Assembly: GCA_029962745.1 (NCBI GenBank)
Contig: CM057152.1
Location: 24,904,766 to 24,968,765 of the forward strand
Length of the DNA: 64,000 nt
Reading direction: 5' to 3'
Source: Echinometra lucunter
Taxonomy: Eukaryota; Echinodermata; Echinoidea; Camarodonta; Echinometridae
Both the position numbers and the translations under genes were made by a program. The notes beneath the pieces were generated by a model, which saw only the letters and a list, made by a program, of their open reading frames with translations, did no database searches and was not told the DNA's origin. Of the stretch, positions 45,561 to 57,802 are shown one piece after another. Within the stretch, counting starts at the first letter, position 1. Each line of letters begins with the position of its first letter.

Positions 45561-46559
45561 ATTAAGAAAAAATAATTTTAGATGAATTAATCAAAGAAAT
45601 TATTAGAGAGGGAGAAAACAATTTAACAAAACTCATGTACATTATATACATATGAGCTAACATTACCAAACAAAAAAGAAAAAAAAACGAGATAAAAAAA
45701 GAGCTTTCATTTCGAGTGGAAGTATACAGTTGTATTCACACATATATATAAACAGAACTGTACATTAAAGATGAATACAACTGTTATGGAATGAAAAAAA
45801 GGCAAAGTAAATTATCAACATCAGTATGAATCAGTCAAGTGTTTCTTAATTCAAATCAAATTTGAGCCTATTTTGGTTAGGGCTAGCGTCCACTAGAGCG
45901 CCGATAAGACTAGGAAGGGTTGCGGAAGCAAATTATGTCATTTCGGCATTCTGTCCGCGTCAGATGGGGAAAAAGTGAGCATATCATGGTTTTCCGCTCA
46001 TTGAATACAGACACACTTAAGAGTGCCATAGGAGTCAATCGGGAAGGGCGCGAAATGCCGCGGGAAAAAAGCTGATCGTATCAGGACAGCGCGGACACAT
46101 CTCGGATCACACAAAGAGGAGCAAAATCAAGGAAGAGGACAAGGAAGACCTGCCGACAAGTTCCATGAAGACATGCGGACAACATGAAGAAACAATGAAA
46201 GTTTACAAATTAGGTGCCGACTTCGTGTTGTTCTCATAATGTACTGGCGCAGCCAGAATTATTCAACAAGGGGGTAAAAGATGGCTTGACTAAACAAAGG
46301 AGCAGAGAGACAGAGGTGCCGCTAGAACATTTTTAATTGTTCGGGGTGTAAGGATCATTAAATTTTCCGAAAGTTAAGCTGCATTCTGAAGTCCATAACC
46401 CCCTTCCACAAACCACAGGAGGCTATTTCAAATAATATTTGAGTTGTTGATCGTTATTCCTTAAATCTAATATGTAGAGGCTGCGAGCTTCCTTTTTTTT
46501 GAAGGGGGGGGGAGGGGAATGACGCTTCTTTCTAGATTATGAACCACCCCTCTAAACTT
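45561..46559. other. Intron sequence, CpG-richer near 45890-46200
   Basis: A GC-richer patch starting GGGCTAGCGTCCACTAGAGC (45880) could be the end of a DNA transposon whose other side lies near 47180-47450. No matching terminal repeat could be aligned. G10 run near 46506. Confidence 0.3.
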
Positions 46560-47160
46560 TTGCTAGCGAGCAAAGTAAGCAAGCATAAAATACGCTTTGT
46601 TTTGAAAGACATGAAAAGGGTAATTTGTCATGAAAATACATTGTAGGTATCGTAGGCATAGGACAAATAATATCCAAATGATATATTTGGTTACCTAGCT
46701 GCCAAATATGACTCTAATTTGGCACCTCGCTGATCCAATATTACCATGTTTCTACATATTACGAGCGAGTGAAGCGAGAGACGAAAAACACACTCTTTTG
46801 ACGATCCTTGTCATCCAAATACACGGGCCTCAAATATATTTGAGAATATTCCCTCGCCGAATTTGTTTGCGGTCCGAAACCATCCTGTATCTAAATATCA
46901 TACGAAAAAAGCGCATTGAGCGAGAAAAGATGTACACTCTTTCAGGTTAAAAATGATAATTTGTCATCAAAATATACTATGGGCCTATAAGATAATCTGA
47001 ATTGTAGATTCGGTCGCCTCGCTAGCGGAATTCGTTTGCTTTCCTCGACCAGCCTGTATCTAAATATCATACAAGCCAACACGGCGAGGGAGGAAATATA
47101 TACACTGACTATTTTCAAGGTGTGAGTGTTATTCCGTCATCCAATTACAGTCATGACAAT
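46560..47160. repeat. GCGAGCG satellite, about four units
   Basis: Units of 140-170 bp recur at about 46565, 46763, 46908 and 47085 with AGCGAGxxAAGxGAG words, GATAAT(T)xxTCATC, GGGCCT, GAATTxGTTTGC and CAGCCTGTATCTAAATATCA. This is the family seen at 18160-22510. Confidence 0.7.
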
Positions 47161-48247
47161 ATAAGCCTTTAACTATTTAACCTATATTCCGAAAATGATG
47201 CTATTTGGGCATCAAGCTCTTGACCCTTCCGTGTAATGACCGCAATGTCCGCAGCCGCTCCGCGTACTATCCTAATCGGCTCCGAGCTTTCCTCAAACAT
47301 TCCGCTTGGCTTCTGCTTCGCAGAGGCTTTCAGGAGCGTTTGCACAAGGGTTAAAAAAGGCGGGATGTCCTGACGATGTCCAGACGATAATGCGGACAAG
47401 TTGCTGAAGGTGTCAGGAAGTTCATTTCCGCATCGAACCGGCCGATATCATTTTCATCTACAAAGGTAAGGAATCAATTTGTCAAGTTACTAGTTTCACC
47501 TCCGTTTCGTTGGCGATTCATATTTCTTGAAGGCGAATTAGACGACCAGCAAAACTATTATTAATGTCCAAAGGTAAAGAATTAATATGCCGAGTCGATA
47601 GTTCATTCGTAACAGACGTAGCAGACGGGATTCAACTTTTTTTTAAATTGTAATTACGCATCTCTACTCAACAACGCTCTGCATCGGTATCAGAATCAGA
47701 ATCGGGCCGATGCGGATGTAAAAACATCGGGCATCGAATCGGCAACGAAATTCCATATCGGTTAAGCCCTACAGAATATTATGGTTTAGAAAACAGGAAA
47801 ACATTAAATGTTTGATAGTAAATTCATTTGATTGAAGAAAGACAAATTTTGGATCATAATAATGATGTTTCTGTAACATTGTGAAGTTACAAGGAAAATT
47901 AAGAATGTTGGTGTTAAGAAGAGAGTTTGTGAGAAGTTGTTTGTTTTATAAAATTATTGGGTTGAAGACACAATTCAAATTGGAGTAACAAACACAGAAA
48001 AAAAAAACTACATTTTGATGCAGTTTATCTGAATCCTGTAACTAAAGAATATTAATGAGAATTCTTATGTGACTAAAAGTCATTTTTAGAAAGGGAGGAG
48101 TTGTAGTGTCTTGGAATAAGACTAATTATTTACGGACGCCGTAAATGAGACGCTGATATGTTTGTGACCTGTAAGATGAGAGTGGGAGACACACGAGTAC
48201 ACACGGAAAATATGTCAGCTATCCAGTGTCATGGCCGAGTTACAGAG
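47161..48247. other. Intron sequence, nothing firm
   Basis: A GC-richer patch at 47190-47450 holds an open minus-strand frame (47169-47399) without recognised domain. The remainder is AT-rich. Confidence 0.3.
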
Positions 48248-48885
48248 TATACCTAGGGGGCAAGACAGGTTTTAGGGACACGGAATGCTGTAAAAGGTTG
48301 TTGGGTGTCAGTGTGTTCAGGAGATCATCCTGCACAACTTCCAGGTGGACTACCTTGAAATTACGCTGCTGAAAAGAAATGGCGGCCATTTTTCCAAAAT
48401 GGCTACCCTGTAAACTAGTATTGAACTGTTTTGAATGTAAATATTTAATAAAGCATCTATTTTTCACGTATGATCATATTAAAGAGTATTAAATTCCCTA
48501 CACAGTGATGTCACTTTCGATGGGTTTGAAGATGATTTGTATAACATTTTTGGCTCAAATATGCGAAATTTTACCATTTTTAACCAAAATCTTAATTGCA
48601 TCAAAATACATATGTTGGCGTATTTCAATAGTCTTGATGACTAATAATTTCAGACTTTCTCAAAATTTGTCCATATCTTTGGTCAATATAATATAAAAAT
48701 TTCAACTTCATCACCTATCTAACAACAAAGTTGTAGGACCCTGAAGTTAACCACTTTAATATTGACTAATTGCACAGAAATTGGTTGCTAAGGGCTGCCT
48801 GCCCCTAGCAATGTTGATATCTTGCTATGTAAAATGACATTTCCACCAGTAATTACTATTTCCATGCAGCTGATAAGACATGTGA
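48248..48885 (+). repeat. Dispersed repeat, left arm of an inverted pair
   Basis: It begins near ACCTAGGGGGCAAGAC and runs through ACACGGAATGCTGTAAAAGG, AAATGGCGGCCATTTTTCC and GGGCTGCCTGCCCCTAGCAA. The inverse copy lies at 53605-54232. Alignment by eye shows roughly 85-90% identity with small gaps. Confidence 0.85.
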
Positions 48886-49803
48886 TGTCTAAAGATGCAG
48901 TTTGATCATATTTCATTCATGTATGAATCTTCATTGGTTCCCAATGAGCACTATAAAAAGCGACTGCGCCTAGAAACTGATGATGCAGAGATGGAACTAG
49001 CACAGCATTGGTCCAATGATACAGGGAACGAGTCCTTTCTTAAAGTGGTATTCATGATTTATGATTTACATTCCAACTCATAAAGATTATAGATTGTGCG
49101 GTTCGTTCACCCCCTCTTGCGCCATGTTTAGGCCCCTTCGCTCACCCCATCCTAATAAGCTGTTGATGTTGTCTGTGCCTAGCAATCTACATGTACGTCG
49201 TGTGTTCATGAACTACATGTATTATAAAAATCTAGATTATCGGTCCAATAATGCATTAAGAACAAGGACACTATGACTTTATCACATGAAGAAATTGTTC
49301 AGATGTTGCTCCACACCACATCCTAATATCTTAATGTGTCCATACTCCCCCCCCCCCCACACACACACACACACATAAAAGCTAATAAGCGAGAGACTTT
49401 GTCCATTACCTTTGTTATAAAGGAGAATTATTGACAAACAAATGAAAGAGTCTCCACAACTCATTAATAGTTAGCATATCTGCCCATTCCTTAGCCTTCT
49501 TGCTCCCCCCTCTTTCACTCCCCCTTGTCATATCATTTAGCCTTAAATTTATAGTACTGTACTTTCAAGGAAACCAATTAGGATCATCGGCGAAATACAA
49601 TTAGACATGCATGCAAGTGCTAAACAAGATTTTTAAAAAAAACATACCCTCTAAGAAAGTTTTTTTTAGGTTGGTTGAAGATCTTTTTTTATAATAATAA
49701 GAATTTTTCTAGATGAACATTTGGTAGGTTCTTATCATGAACCAACCAAACGTTGGTTTAGAAAAATTCACTTACGTTTCATACTGTACATTTCTTTTTA
49801 CGA
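48886..49803. other. Intron sequence, poly-C and CA run near 49350
   Basis: C10 followed by an ACACAC run at about 49348-49375. No gene is recognised. Confidence 0.35.
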
Positions 49804-51588
49804 ACAAGGCAAACGCCAAGCGTTGTCTCGCCTGCATATTGCAGTCATGAAGAGACTGCATGTCAAAACTATGCTATATGACTTCTGAGGCTGTCAGCAG
49901 TTTAGGGGGTGAATTGTGGTTCTGACAGTTTACATATGCAATAATGGTATAGGCCTACTTTATCCCTAGGAAATCAGATAACACTAAGAATGCTGTTAAT
50001 ACTATGAAGCTATAATTATTTCCATGCAAGTAAGGAAATGAATGTTAGTGAAAAAGAATGTAACTGATAATAATGTGAGTAAAATTGTAAAATTAAATTA
50101 ATTATTAAGGTGTTATGGCAAACTTATTGTTTGAAAAATGGTATGAATTTGGTGATTCCACGTCAAAGCTATAGAAAGTTATTAGGTGTACAACATAGCA
50201 CAGTGCCAGTTATGAAAAGTTCATTGACCTTTGACCTTTGACCTTAATCAAATTCAACTCACATTCGAACTTGACCTGCACCTTCAAGAGATGGACCTCT
50301 CATATGAATTTGGCAATCCTACCTCGAAGGTATAGAAAGTTATTGTGTGTACAACATAGCACAGTGCCAGTCATGGAAAGTTCATTGACCTTTGACCTCT
50401 GACCTTATTCAAATTCAACTCATACTCAAACTTGACCTGTGCCTTCAAGAGATGTTCCTCTGGTATAAATTTGGTGATCCCACCTCGAAGCTATAGAAAG
50501 TTATTGTGTGTACAACACAGCACAGTGCCAGTCATGGAAAGTTCATTGACCTTTGACCTTTGACCTTAATCAAATTCAACTCACATTCGAAATTTGACCT
50601 GCACCTTCAAGAGATGGACCTCTTGTATGAATTTGGCAATCCTACCTCTAAGGTATAAAAAGTTATTGTGTGTACAATATAGCACAGTGCCAGTCATGGA
50701 AAGTTCATTGACCTTTGACCTTTGACCTTATTCAAATTCGACTCATATTCGAACTTGACCTGCGCCTTCAAGAGATGGACCTCTGGTATGAATTTGGTGA
50801 TTCCACGTCAAAGCTATAGAAAGTTATTAGGTGTACAACATAGCACAGTGCCAGTTATGAAAAGTTCATTGACCTTTGACCTTTGACCTTAATCAAATTC
50901 AACTCACATTCGAACTTGACCTGCACCTTCAAGAGATGGACCTCTCATATGAATTTGGCAATCCTACCTCGAAGGTATAGAAAGTTATTGTGTGTACAAC
51001 ATAGCACAGTGCCAGTCATGGAAAGTTCATTGACCTTTGACCTCTGACCTTATTCAAATTCAACTCATACTCAAACTTGACCTGTGCCTTCAAGAGATGT
51101 ACCTCTGGTATAAATTTGGTGATCCCACCTCGAAGCTATAGAAAGTTATTGTGTGTACAACACAGCACAGTGCCAGTCATGGAAAGTTCATTGACCTTTG
51201 ACCTTTGACCTTAATCAAATTCAACTCACATTCGAACTTGACCTGCACCTTCAAGAGATGGACCTCTTGTATGAATTTGGCAATCCTACCTCGAAGGTAT
51301 AAAAAGTTATTGTGTGTACAATATAGCACAGTGCCAGTCATGGAAAGTTCATTGACCTTTGACCTTTGACCTTATTCAAATTCGACTCATATTCGAACTT
51401 GACCTGCGCCTTCAAGAGATGGACCTCTGGTATGAATTTGGTGATCCCACCTTAAAGCTATAGAAAGTTATTGGGTGTACAACACAATTGTTGACGACGA
51501 CGCCGACGCCGACGCCGACGCCGACGACGCCGACACCGGAAATAGTGATACCTATGTCTCGCTCCGCTACGCAGGCGAGACAAAAATT
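49804..51588. mobile_element. Pearl/Helentron-like element with 161-bp core units, copy 1
   Basis: The head is ACAAGGCAAACGCCAAGCG followed by TTGTCTCGCCTGC; the tail is GTCTCGCTCCGC then TACGCAGGCGAGACAAAAATT, so TTGTCTCGCCTGC is an inverted pair between head and tail. Between them are eight core units of about 161 bp (CAGTGCCAG at 50201, 50362, 50523, 50685, 50846, 51007, 51168, 51329), then a GACGCC microsatellite (51494-51537). This matches the plan of pearl elements and Helentron-derived HINEs. No protein is encoded. Confidence 0.75.
50160..51490. repeat. 161-bp units in an ABCD-ABCD higher-order array, DR1-rich
   Basis: Four distinguishable unit types recur in the same order twice. Diagnostic words before each CAGTGCC are GTCAAAGCTATAG with ATTAGGTGTACAACATAG (A), TCGAAGGTATAG (B), TCGAAGCTATAG with ACAACACAGC (C) and AAGGTATAAAAAG with ACAATATAGC (D). 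The higher-order period is about 645 bp. Each unit has TGACCTTTGACC(T/C)(T/C)TGACC, the inverse of three AGGTCA half-sites at one-base spacing. Confidence 0.9.
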
Positions 51589-53604
51589 GACAGGTTCATA
51601 AGCAACCGGCAATGATCTTAACCAACTTTCTGAGCGTGTAGGGTTCAGGACTCATTCCATATCCCGCACACCCACTCCCTCAAAAACATGCCCATTTTGA
51701 GATTCGAGCCCCTTCCCCCAAAAAAGTTGCCAAACTATTGTTTTATGAAAATTGATGGGAAGAAAATGGATATTTACAAATAAGGATTTTTCCCCCAATA
51801 CCCTACTCTTTTTGCCCAGAAGCTAACCTTACTACAGTTTCACCAATACAGGTAACTATGTGTACTAGTATGCTATATGGTCCAAATATATTTGCAATGG
51901 CTATCAAACAATAAAAATATAGGTACTAAAGATCAGTTGACTTTGACTCAGAAGAGATATTAACGTCGTTATTTTCTTTTGAGTTGTGAAATGTCTTACT
52001 ATGCAGCTGAAATGGTTTTTTTTCTAAGCAAAAATAAATAAATAAAATAAAAGGTAATTGGATTTTTGCCATACCTGCAGGAAGAGATAAAAACAAATAT
52101 ACGAACAGAAAGAACATGCAAGCAACGCTGCATAGAATTGATAACATCCCATGCAGATAGATATGAAAATGTCAAATTTGCCCTTTTTTTCATCCTTGGC
52201 TGTGACACCTCCGCACACATATCTAGCGAAGCTCCTATTTTGGGATCAGAACTCCTAGTCCTCCTCCTCCTTCCTCAACAGCCATGATCCTTCCCATTTT
52301 ATTTTTATTTTAAAGCGAGAAATTGATCAAAATCATAATAAAAACATCACAGTACTGCTTATGCCTTATAGGCTTTGAAGATTATGAGAGCATTCAAGGA
52401 AGAAATCTTTCCCTAGCTCAACAATTTTTTTTTTTGCTCCTATATTATTAGAATTTACCTCATCCAATTATTCTTATAAAATAGTTTTAATACAAATGTA
52501 CAAATTTGAATTCTGGGAATGCAAATTAAGGTACTAAGGATGGTAAAACTCGGAAGCTATTGGGGATGACTGATCATATTGAACAAGTTACACATCCTCA
52601 TCCTGGCAGTTTAAAGAAGTAATCATATAATCAAGTTTCTCATTTGTTAGGGCGTGACCTAAAACTCTGCCTGTGTTAAACAGAGACAATGTTTTTTTGT
52701 AGCAGGCAGATAGATCTTCATCTTCGGAGTTTTTCTTGTGACTTGTGTGAAAGTCTGCAAGTTTATTAATTAATGGCCCCCTTTAATACTCTCCTGTTTT
52801 TCATTTTTAGTGTCTTCTTTGCGTGCATTCAAAAGATCCTTTAAAAATTGACTGACAAGGGTACACTTACACAAAAGAGTTGTCATCAAAATCAAGCTAT
52901 ACTGTAAACTTGATGAACATGGTAAACGCAAGTCCTTGATACTCTGTCCCGGTTGGTTGAAAGTCACATTGGGTTTATTAGTACTGTTTGGTTTGTTGTT
53001 TTTTGTAGTTGCTTTCAAATACAATTTTTTTATACAAGAGGGAATAAAAGAAGTGGAAAGATTCTTAAAAGTTTCTTAGCATGAATATACAATTACTGGA
53101 AACCACAGTGACCTAATCAATCAATCAATGTTTCCAAGGTTTCCTCTCGTTCTCCTCTACCAATTATCTTTTACTACTCTATGGATACCTGCCTTAGTAC
53201 TTGTAAGACACTGACAGATTTCTTTTCAGATAACCATTTGACTGTGAATAGAAAATTGTCAGGCCTTTTTAATCCATTGATCATTTCCATTACTAAAAGG
53301 CATTGTACCAGTCTCTTTAAATGCCGAATTGGGGGGGGGGGTGAGGCGGGATGGAGAGGAGTGGAGATGTAACAGAAGGCGGCAACCAAACCTTGAATTA
53401 TAATTTTTAAGAGTTGAAGTGCAAATCATGACTATCACCATCAGAAAGGACTCATTCTATATACACCAAATACACCAATAGCCTGCACTAGTTTCTATCT
53501 GTACATCAGTTGCTACATGCACAATTGTTATAGCATTGGGAACTAATTAAGATTCATAAATGAATGAAATACGATCAAACTACATCAATAGGCAGCACAT
53601 ATCT
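51589..53604. other. Intron sequence, nothing recognised
   Basis: AT-rich; G10 run near 53331. Several short open frames, none with a recognisable domain. Confidence 0.35.
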
Positions 53605-54232
53605 TATCATTAAGCTGCATGGAAATAGCGATCACTAGACATAGCAAGATGCCAACGTTGCTAGGGAGCAGGCAGCCCTTAGCAACCAATTTCTGTGCAA
53701 TTAGTCAATATCACAGTGTTAACTTCAGAGTCCTACAACTTTTTTGTTAGATAAGTGATGAAGTTGAAACTTGCATATGATATTTACCATAGATATGGAC
53801 ATTTTTTGAGAAAGATTGAAATTATTAGTCATCAGGACTATTGAAATAGGCCGAAATATGTATTTTGGTGCAATTAAGATTTCGGGTAAAAATGGTAAAA
53901 TTTCGCATATTTGAGCCAAAAAAGTTGTGCAAATCATCCTCGAACCCATCAAAAGTGACATCAATTTGTAGGAAATTTAATACTCTTTAATACGATTATC
54001 ATACGTGAAAAATAGATGCTATATTAAAATCTTATGTTCAAAAGTGTCCAATATTAGTTAACAGGGCAGCCATTTTGGAAAAATGGCCGCCATTTCTTTT
54101 CAGCAGCATAATTTCAAGGTAGTCCACCTGGAAGTTGTGCAGGATGATCTCCTGAACACATTGACACCCAACAACCTTTTACAGCATTCCGTGTCTCAAA
54201 AACCCTGAAAATGGGGTTTTGCCCCCTAGGTA
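53605..54232 (-). repeat. Dispersed repeat, right arm of an inverted pair
   Basis: Inverse copy of 48248-48885, running from AAGCTGCATGGAAATAG to ACAGCATTCCGTGTCT and CCCCCTAGGTAG. The spacer between arms is about 4.7 kb and contains pearl-like copy 1. Confidence 0.85.
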
Positions 54233-54455
54233 GTACGATTAATTAACGAAATGGAACCCAATACTGATTGTTTGCACTCGATCTTGTAGAGTTGGTGAAT
54301 AACTCTTCAGTATGGATCACTAGTAGTTTCCTTTACCCTAGAGGAGAGAATGGCTTACTTCGAACTGGTCATCGGGTAATCGCATCGGGCCGTGTAATCG
54401 CGTAACCCGACCTTTCGTGAAAACAAACTTGATTTGCGAAAGGTCGGGTCTACCA

Positions 54456-55934
54456 TTTGAGAAATATGCACCTTAAATCTACGAACGGTAGGGTTCAAAG
54501 AGTGAAATTTACCCGACGCTTCATAAAAATAATCCAACAAAAATACGAATAGTCGCATCCCCTTGCGAACAAATAAATACAACAAAAGCGGCTTGAATGA
54601 AAGTTAACAATCTATCCACACAAAGTCAGGATTTTTTAGGAAAAGTTAAAAGATGAGTACAGTTTACATTTCGCTAATTTATCCAAAAATGCAATTTATT
54701 CATAATAAGTTCTACCATTGTGGCGAATCTGCGTTAATTTCTTTACATGTTCAAGGAACTGTCCCGATTTGTATGTCATGACATTACGTGCAAAAAACTC
54801 GCAAACTGTAATTTTTTTCAACGTCGGCAGTTCATGTTACCGCTGCATTGTGCTCAGCACCCTGTCACCACGCCAACATCTTGCCCAGACTTTCGGGCGG
54901 ATTGCCGATGACTGTAAATGAAATGCAAATCAGTTTATAGTGATATGAGATTGAACGTATATCCCACTGCGCAGTGTGTTTGTGTGTTGACGAATCGGTT
55001 ATCGTAGTTACATGATGTAGCTGTGTGAAGCAAGGCAGGCTGCGCCGCAACGCGGCGGCTCGCCGGGGCCTGACACTGGCTCGAAAGTATAGGGGCGGCC
55101 TTTTGGGGGGCATCTGTGACTGTATGTAACTTACAGTCTAGCTCAGATTCCGAAAGACTGATAAGCAAGCATGATGAGAGGGGGTATGATTTAACTCTTT
55201 GCCTGCTGAATTAATTCTGAGGGGATAATAATGACAATTGTTCTTTAGATATTTACTTTGAACTCCGATCTGCTTTCCTTAGAGCAGTATTGATGCAGGT
55301 CATTATTCTTCAGATATCATTTAAGCGTACTAGCTGGGTTTTATTTCTTCTGGTGCAATGGTATAAAAGGAGAAAACTAATGATTGTTAAATTTAATTGT
55401 ACGATTGTGCCAATAGTTGACAGAAACTTGCAAAGAGTTAATCATGCTTCTACTCCCTGATTGTACATACAGACTATGGACTAAAAAAAAAAAATTTCTT
55501 TGTTTAAAGGTAGCTCTGAGCACCCCATTCATTAATCTGTTTTGACTTTATTCATCAATACCTAGGTTGAAACTTGAGGCTCCATTTATGTCTGCAGCCA
55601 CATCAATAATTTTGGAGATGTAGGGGATGATTGCTTGTTGACTGAGAATGAAGACAATTTCTGCAAGGAATGAATTAGTTAAAAACTCCAGTTATGGAAG
55701 GTAAGTGAATTTTGCATGAATTGGTCAGCTTGCTATAAACATGTCAAATTTCAGCCAGGGTTTAGCATTTTTACAAGGCCACTGCCTTGGTTGCAAATAC
55801 ACTCATTCTGAAATTTCTGAGTAATATTCCAATTCATAACTGTCTCAACTTGGAAATAAGGCTAGGGGGGAGGGAGCAATCATCTTCCATGGACCTGATG
55901 GAACTGATTTGAAAGCCTTGGTCGGCAAAGTTAA
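54456..55934. other. Left interior of the long-TIR element, no gene recognised
   Basis: A CpG-rich patch lies at about 55030-55110 (CGCCGCAACGCGGCGGCTCG). No coding domain could be identified on either strand. Confidence 0.35.
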
Positions 55935-57802
55935 ACAAGGCAAACGCCAAGCGTTGTCTCGCCTGCATATTGCAGTCATGAAGAGACTGCATGTCAAAAC
56001 TATGCTATATGACTTCTGAGGCTGTCAGCAGTTTAGGGGGTGAATTGTGGTTCTGACAGTTTACATATGCAATAATGGTATAGGCCTACTTTATCCCTAG
56101 GAAATCAGATAACACTAAGAATAGAGAGTAGTGAGTTCACTGCTATTATACAGTAAACTGTAGAATGAACTCTGTTGAACTGAAGTAAAATGTTAGTGTT
56201 AAAAAGTATCAAATTATAAAGTTCATGTCATTACAGGAACAAAGTGGTGTAAATCATAGCACAGTGCCAGTCATGGAAAGTTCATTGACCTTTAACCTTA
56301 ATCAAATTCAATTCACATTCAAACTTGACCTGCACCTTCAAGAGATGGACCTCTGGTATGAATTTGGTGATTCCACGTCAAAGCTATAGAAAGTTATTAG
56401 GTGTACAACATAGCACAGTGCCTGTTATGAAAAGTTCATTGACCTTTGACCTTTGACCTTAATCAAATTCAACTCACATTCGAACTTGACCTGCACCTTC
56501 AAGAGATGGACCTCTCATATGAATTTGGCAATCCTACCTCGAAGGTATAGAAAGTTATTGTGTGTACAACATAGCACAGTGCCAGTCATGGAAAGTTCAT
56601 TGACCTTTGACCTCTGACCTTATTCAAATTCAACTCATACTCAAACTTGACCTGTGCCTTCAAGAGATGTACCTCTGGTATAAATTTGGTGATCCCACCT
56701 CGAAGCTATAGAAAGTTATTGTGTGTACAACACAGCACAGTGCCAGTCATGGAAAGTTCATTGACCTTTGACCTTTGACCTTAATCAAATTCAACTCACA
56801 TTCGAACTTGACCTGCACCTTCAAGAGATGGACCTCTTGTATGAATTTGGCAATCCTACCTCGAAGGTATAAAAAGTTATTATGTGTACAATATAGCACA
56901 GTGCCAGTCATGGAAAGTTCATTGACCTTTGACCTTTGACCTTATTCAAATTCGACTCATATTCGGACTTGACCTGCGCCTTCAAGAGATGGACCTCTGG
57001 TATGAATTTGGTGATTCCACGTCAAAGCTATAGAAAGTTATTAGGTGTACAACATAGCACAGTGCCAGTTATGAAAAGTTCATTGACCTTTGACCTTTGA
57101 CCTTAATCAAATTCAACTCACATTCGAACTTGACCTGCACCTTCAAGAGATGGACCTCTCATATGAATTTGGCAATCCTATCTCGAAGGTATAGAAAGTT
57201 ATTGTGTGTACAACATAGCACAGTGCCAGTCATGGAAAGTTCATTGACCTTTGACCTCTGACCTTATTCAAATTCAACTCATACTCAAACTTGACCTGTG
57301 CCTTCAAGAGATGTACCTCTGGTATAAATTTGGTGATCCCACCTCGAAGCTATAGAAAGTTATTGTGTGTACACCACAGCACAGAGCCAGTCATGGAAAG
57401 TTCATTGACCTTTGACCTTTGACCTTAATCAAATTCAACTCACATTCGAACTTGACCTGCACCTTCAAGAGATGGACCTCTTGTATGAATTTGGCAATCC
57501 TACCTCGAAGGTATAAAAAGTTATTGTGTGTACAATATAGCACAGTGCCAGTCATGGAAAGTTCATTGACCTTTGACCTTTGACCTTATTCAAATTCGAC
57601 TCATATTCGAACTTGACCTGCGCCTTCAAGAGATGGACCTCTGGTATGAATTTGGTGATCCCACCTCAAAGCTATAGAAAGTTATTGGGTGTACAACACA
57701 ATTGTTGACGACGACGCCGACGACGCCGACGCCGACGACGCCGCCGACACCGGAAATAGTGATACCTATGTCTCGCTCCGCTACGCAGGCGAGACAAAAA
57801 TT
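55935..57802. mobile_element. Pearl/Helentron-like element with 161-bp core units, copy 2
   Basis: The first roughly 188 bp (55935-56122) appear identical to 49804-49991. The spacer that follows is unrelated to that of copy 1. One partial unit (56262) precedes eight units (56416, 56577, 56738, 56899, 57060, 57221, 57382, 57543) in the same ABCD-ABCD order. A GACGCC microsatellite (57707-57750) and the same GCAGGCGAGACAAAAATT tail close it. No protein. Confidence 0.75.

Noticed and set aside
47169..47399. 76-codon minus-strand frame in a GC-richer patch
   Set aside because: No recognised family and no splice context; the patch resembles transposon ends.
49804..57802. CRISPR-like regular spacing of repeats
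   Set aside because: The whole 161-bp unit is conserved, with no short repeat and variable spacer layout; the DNA is eukaryotic.
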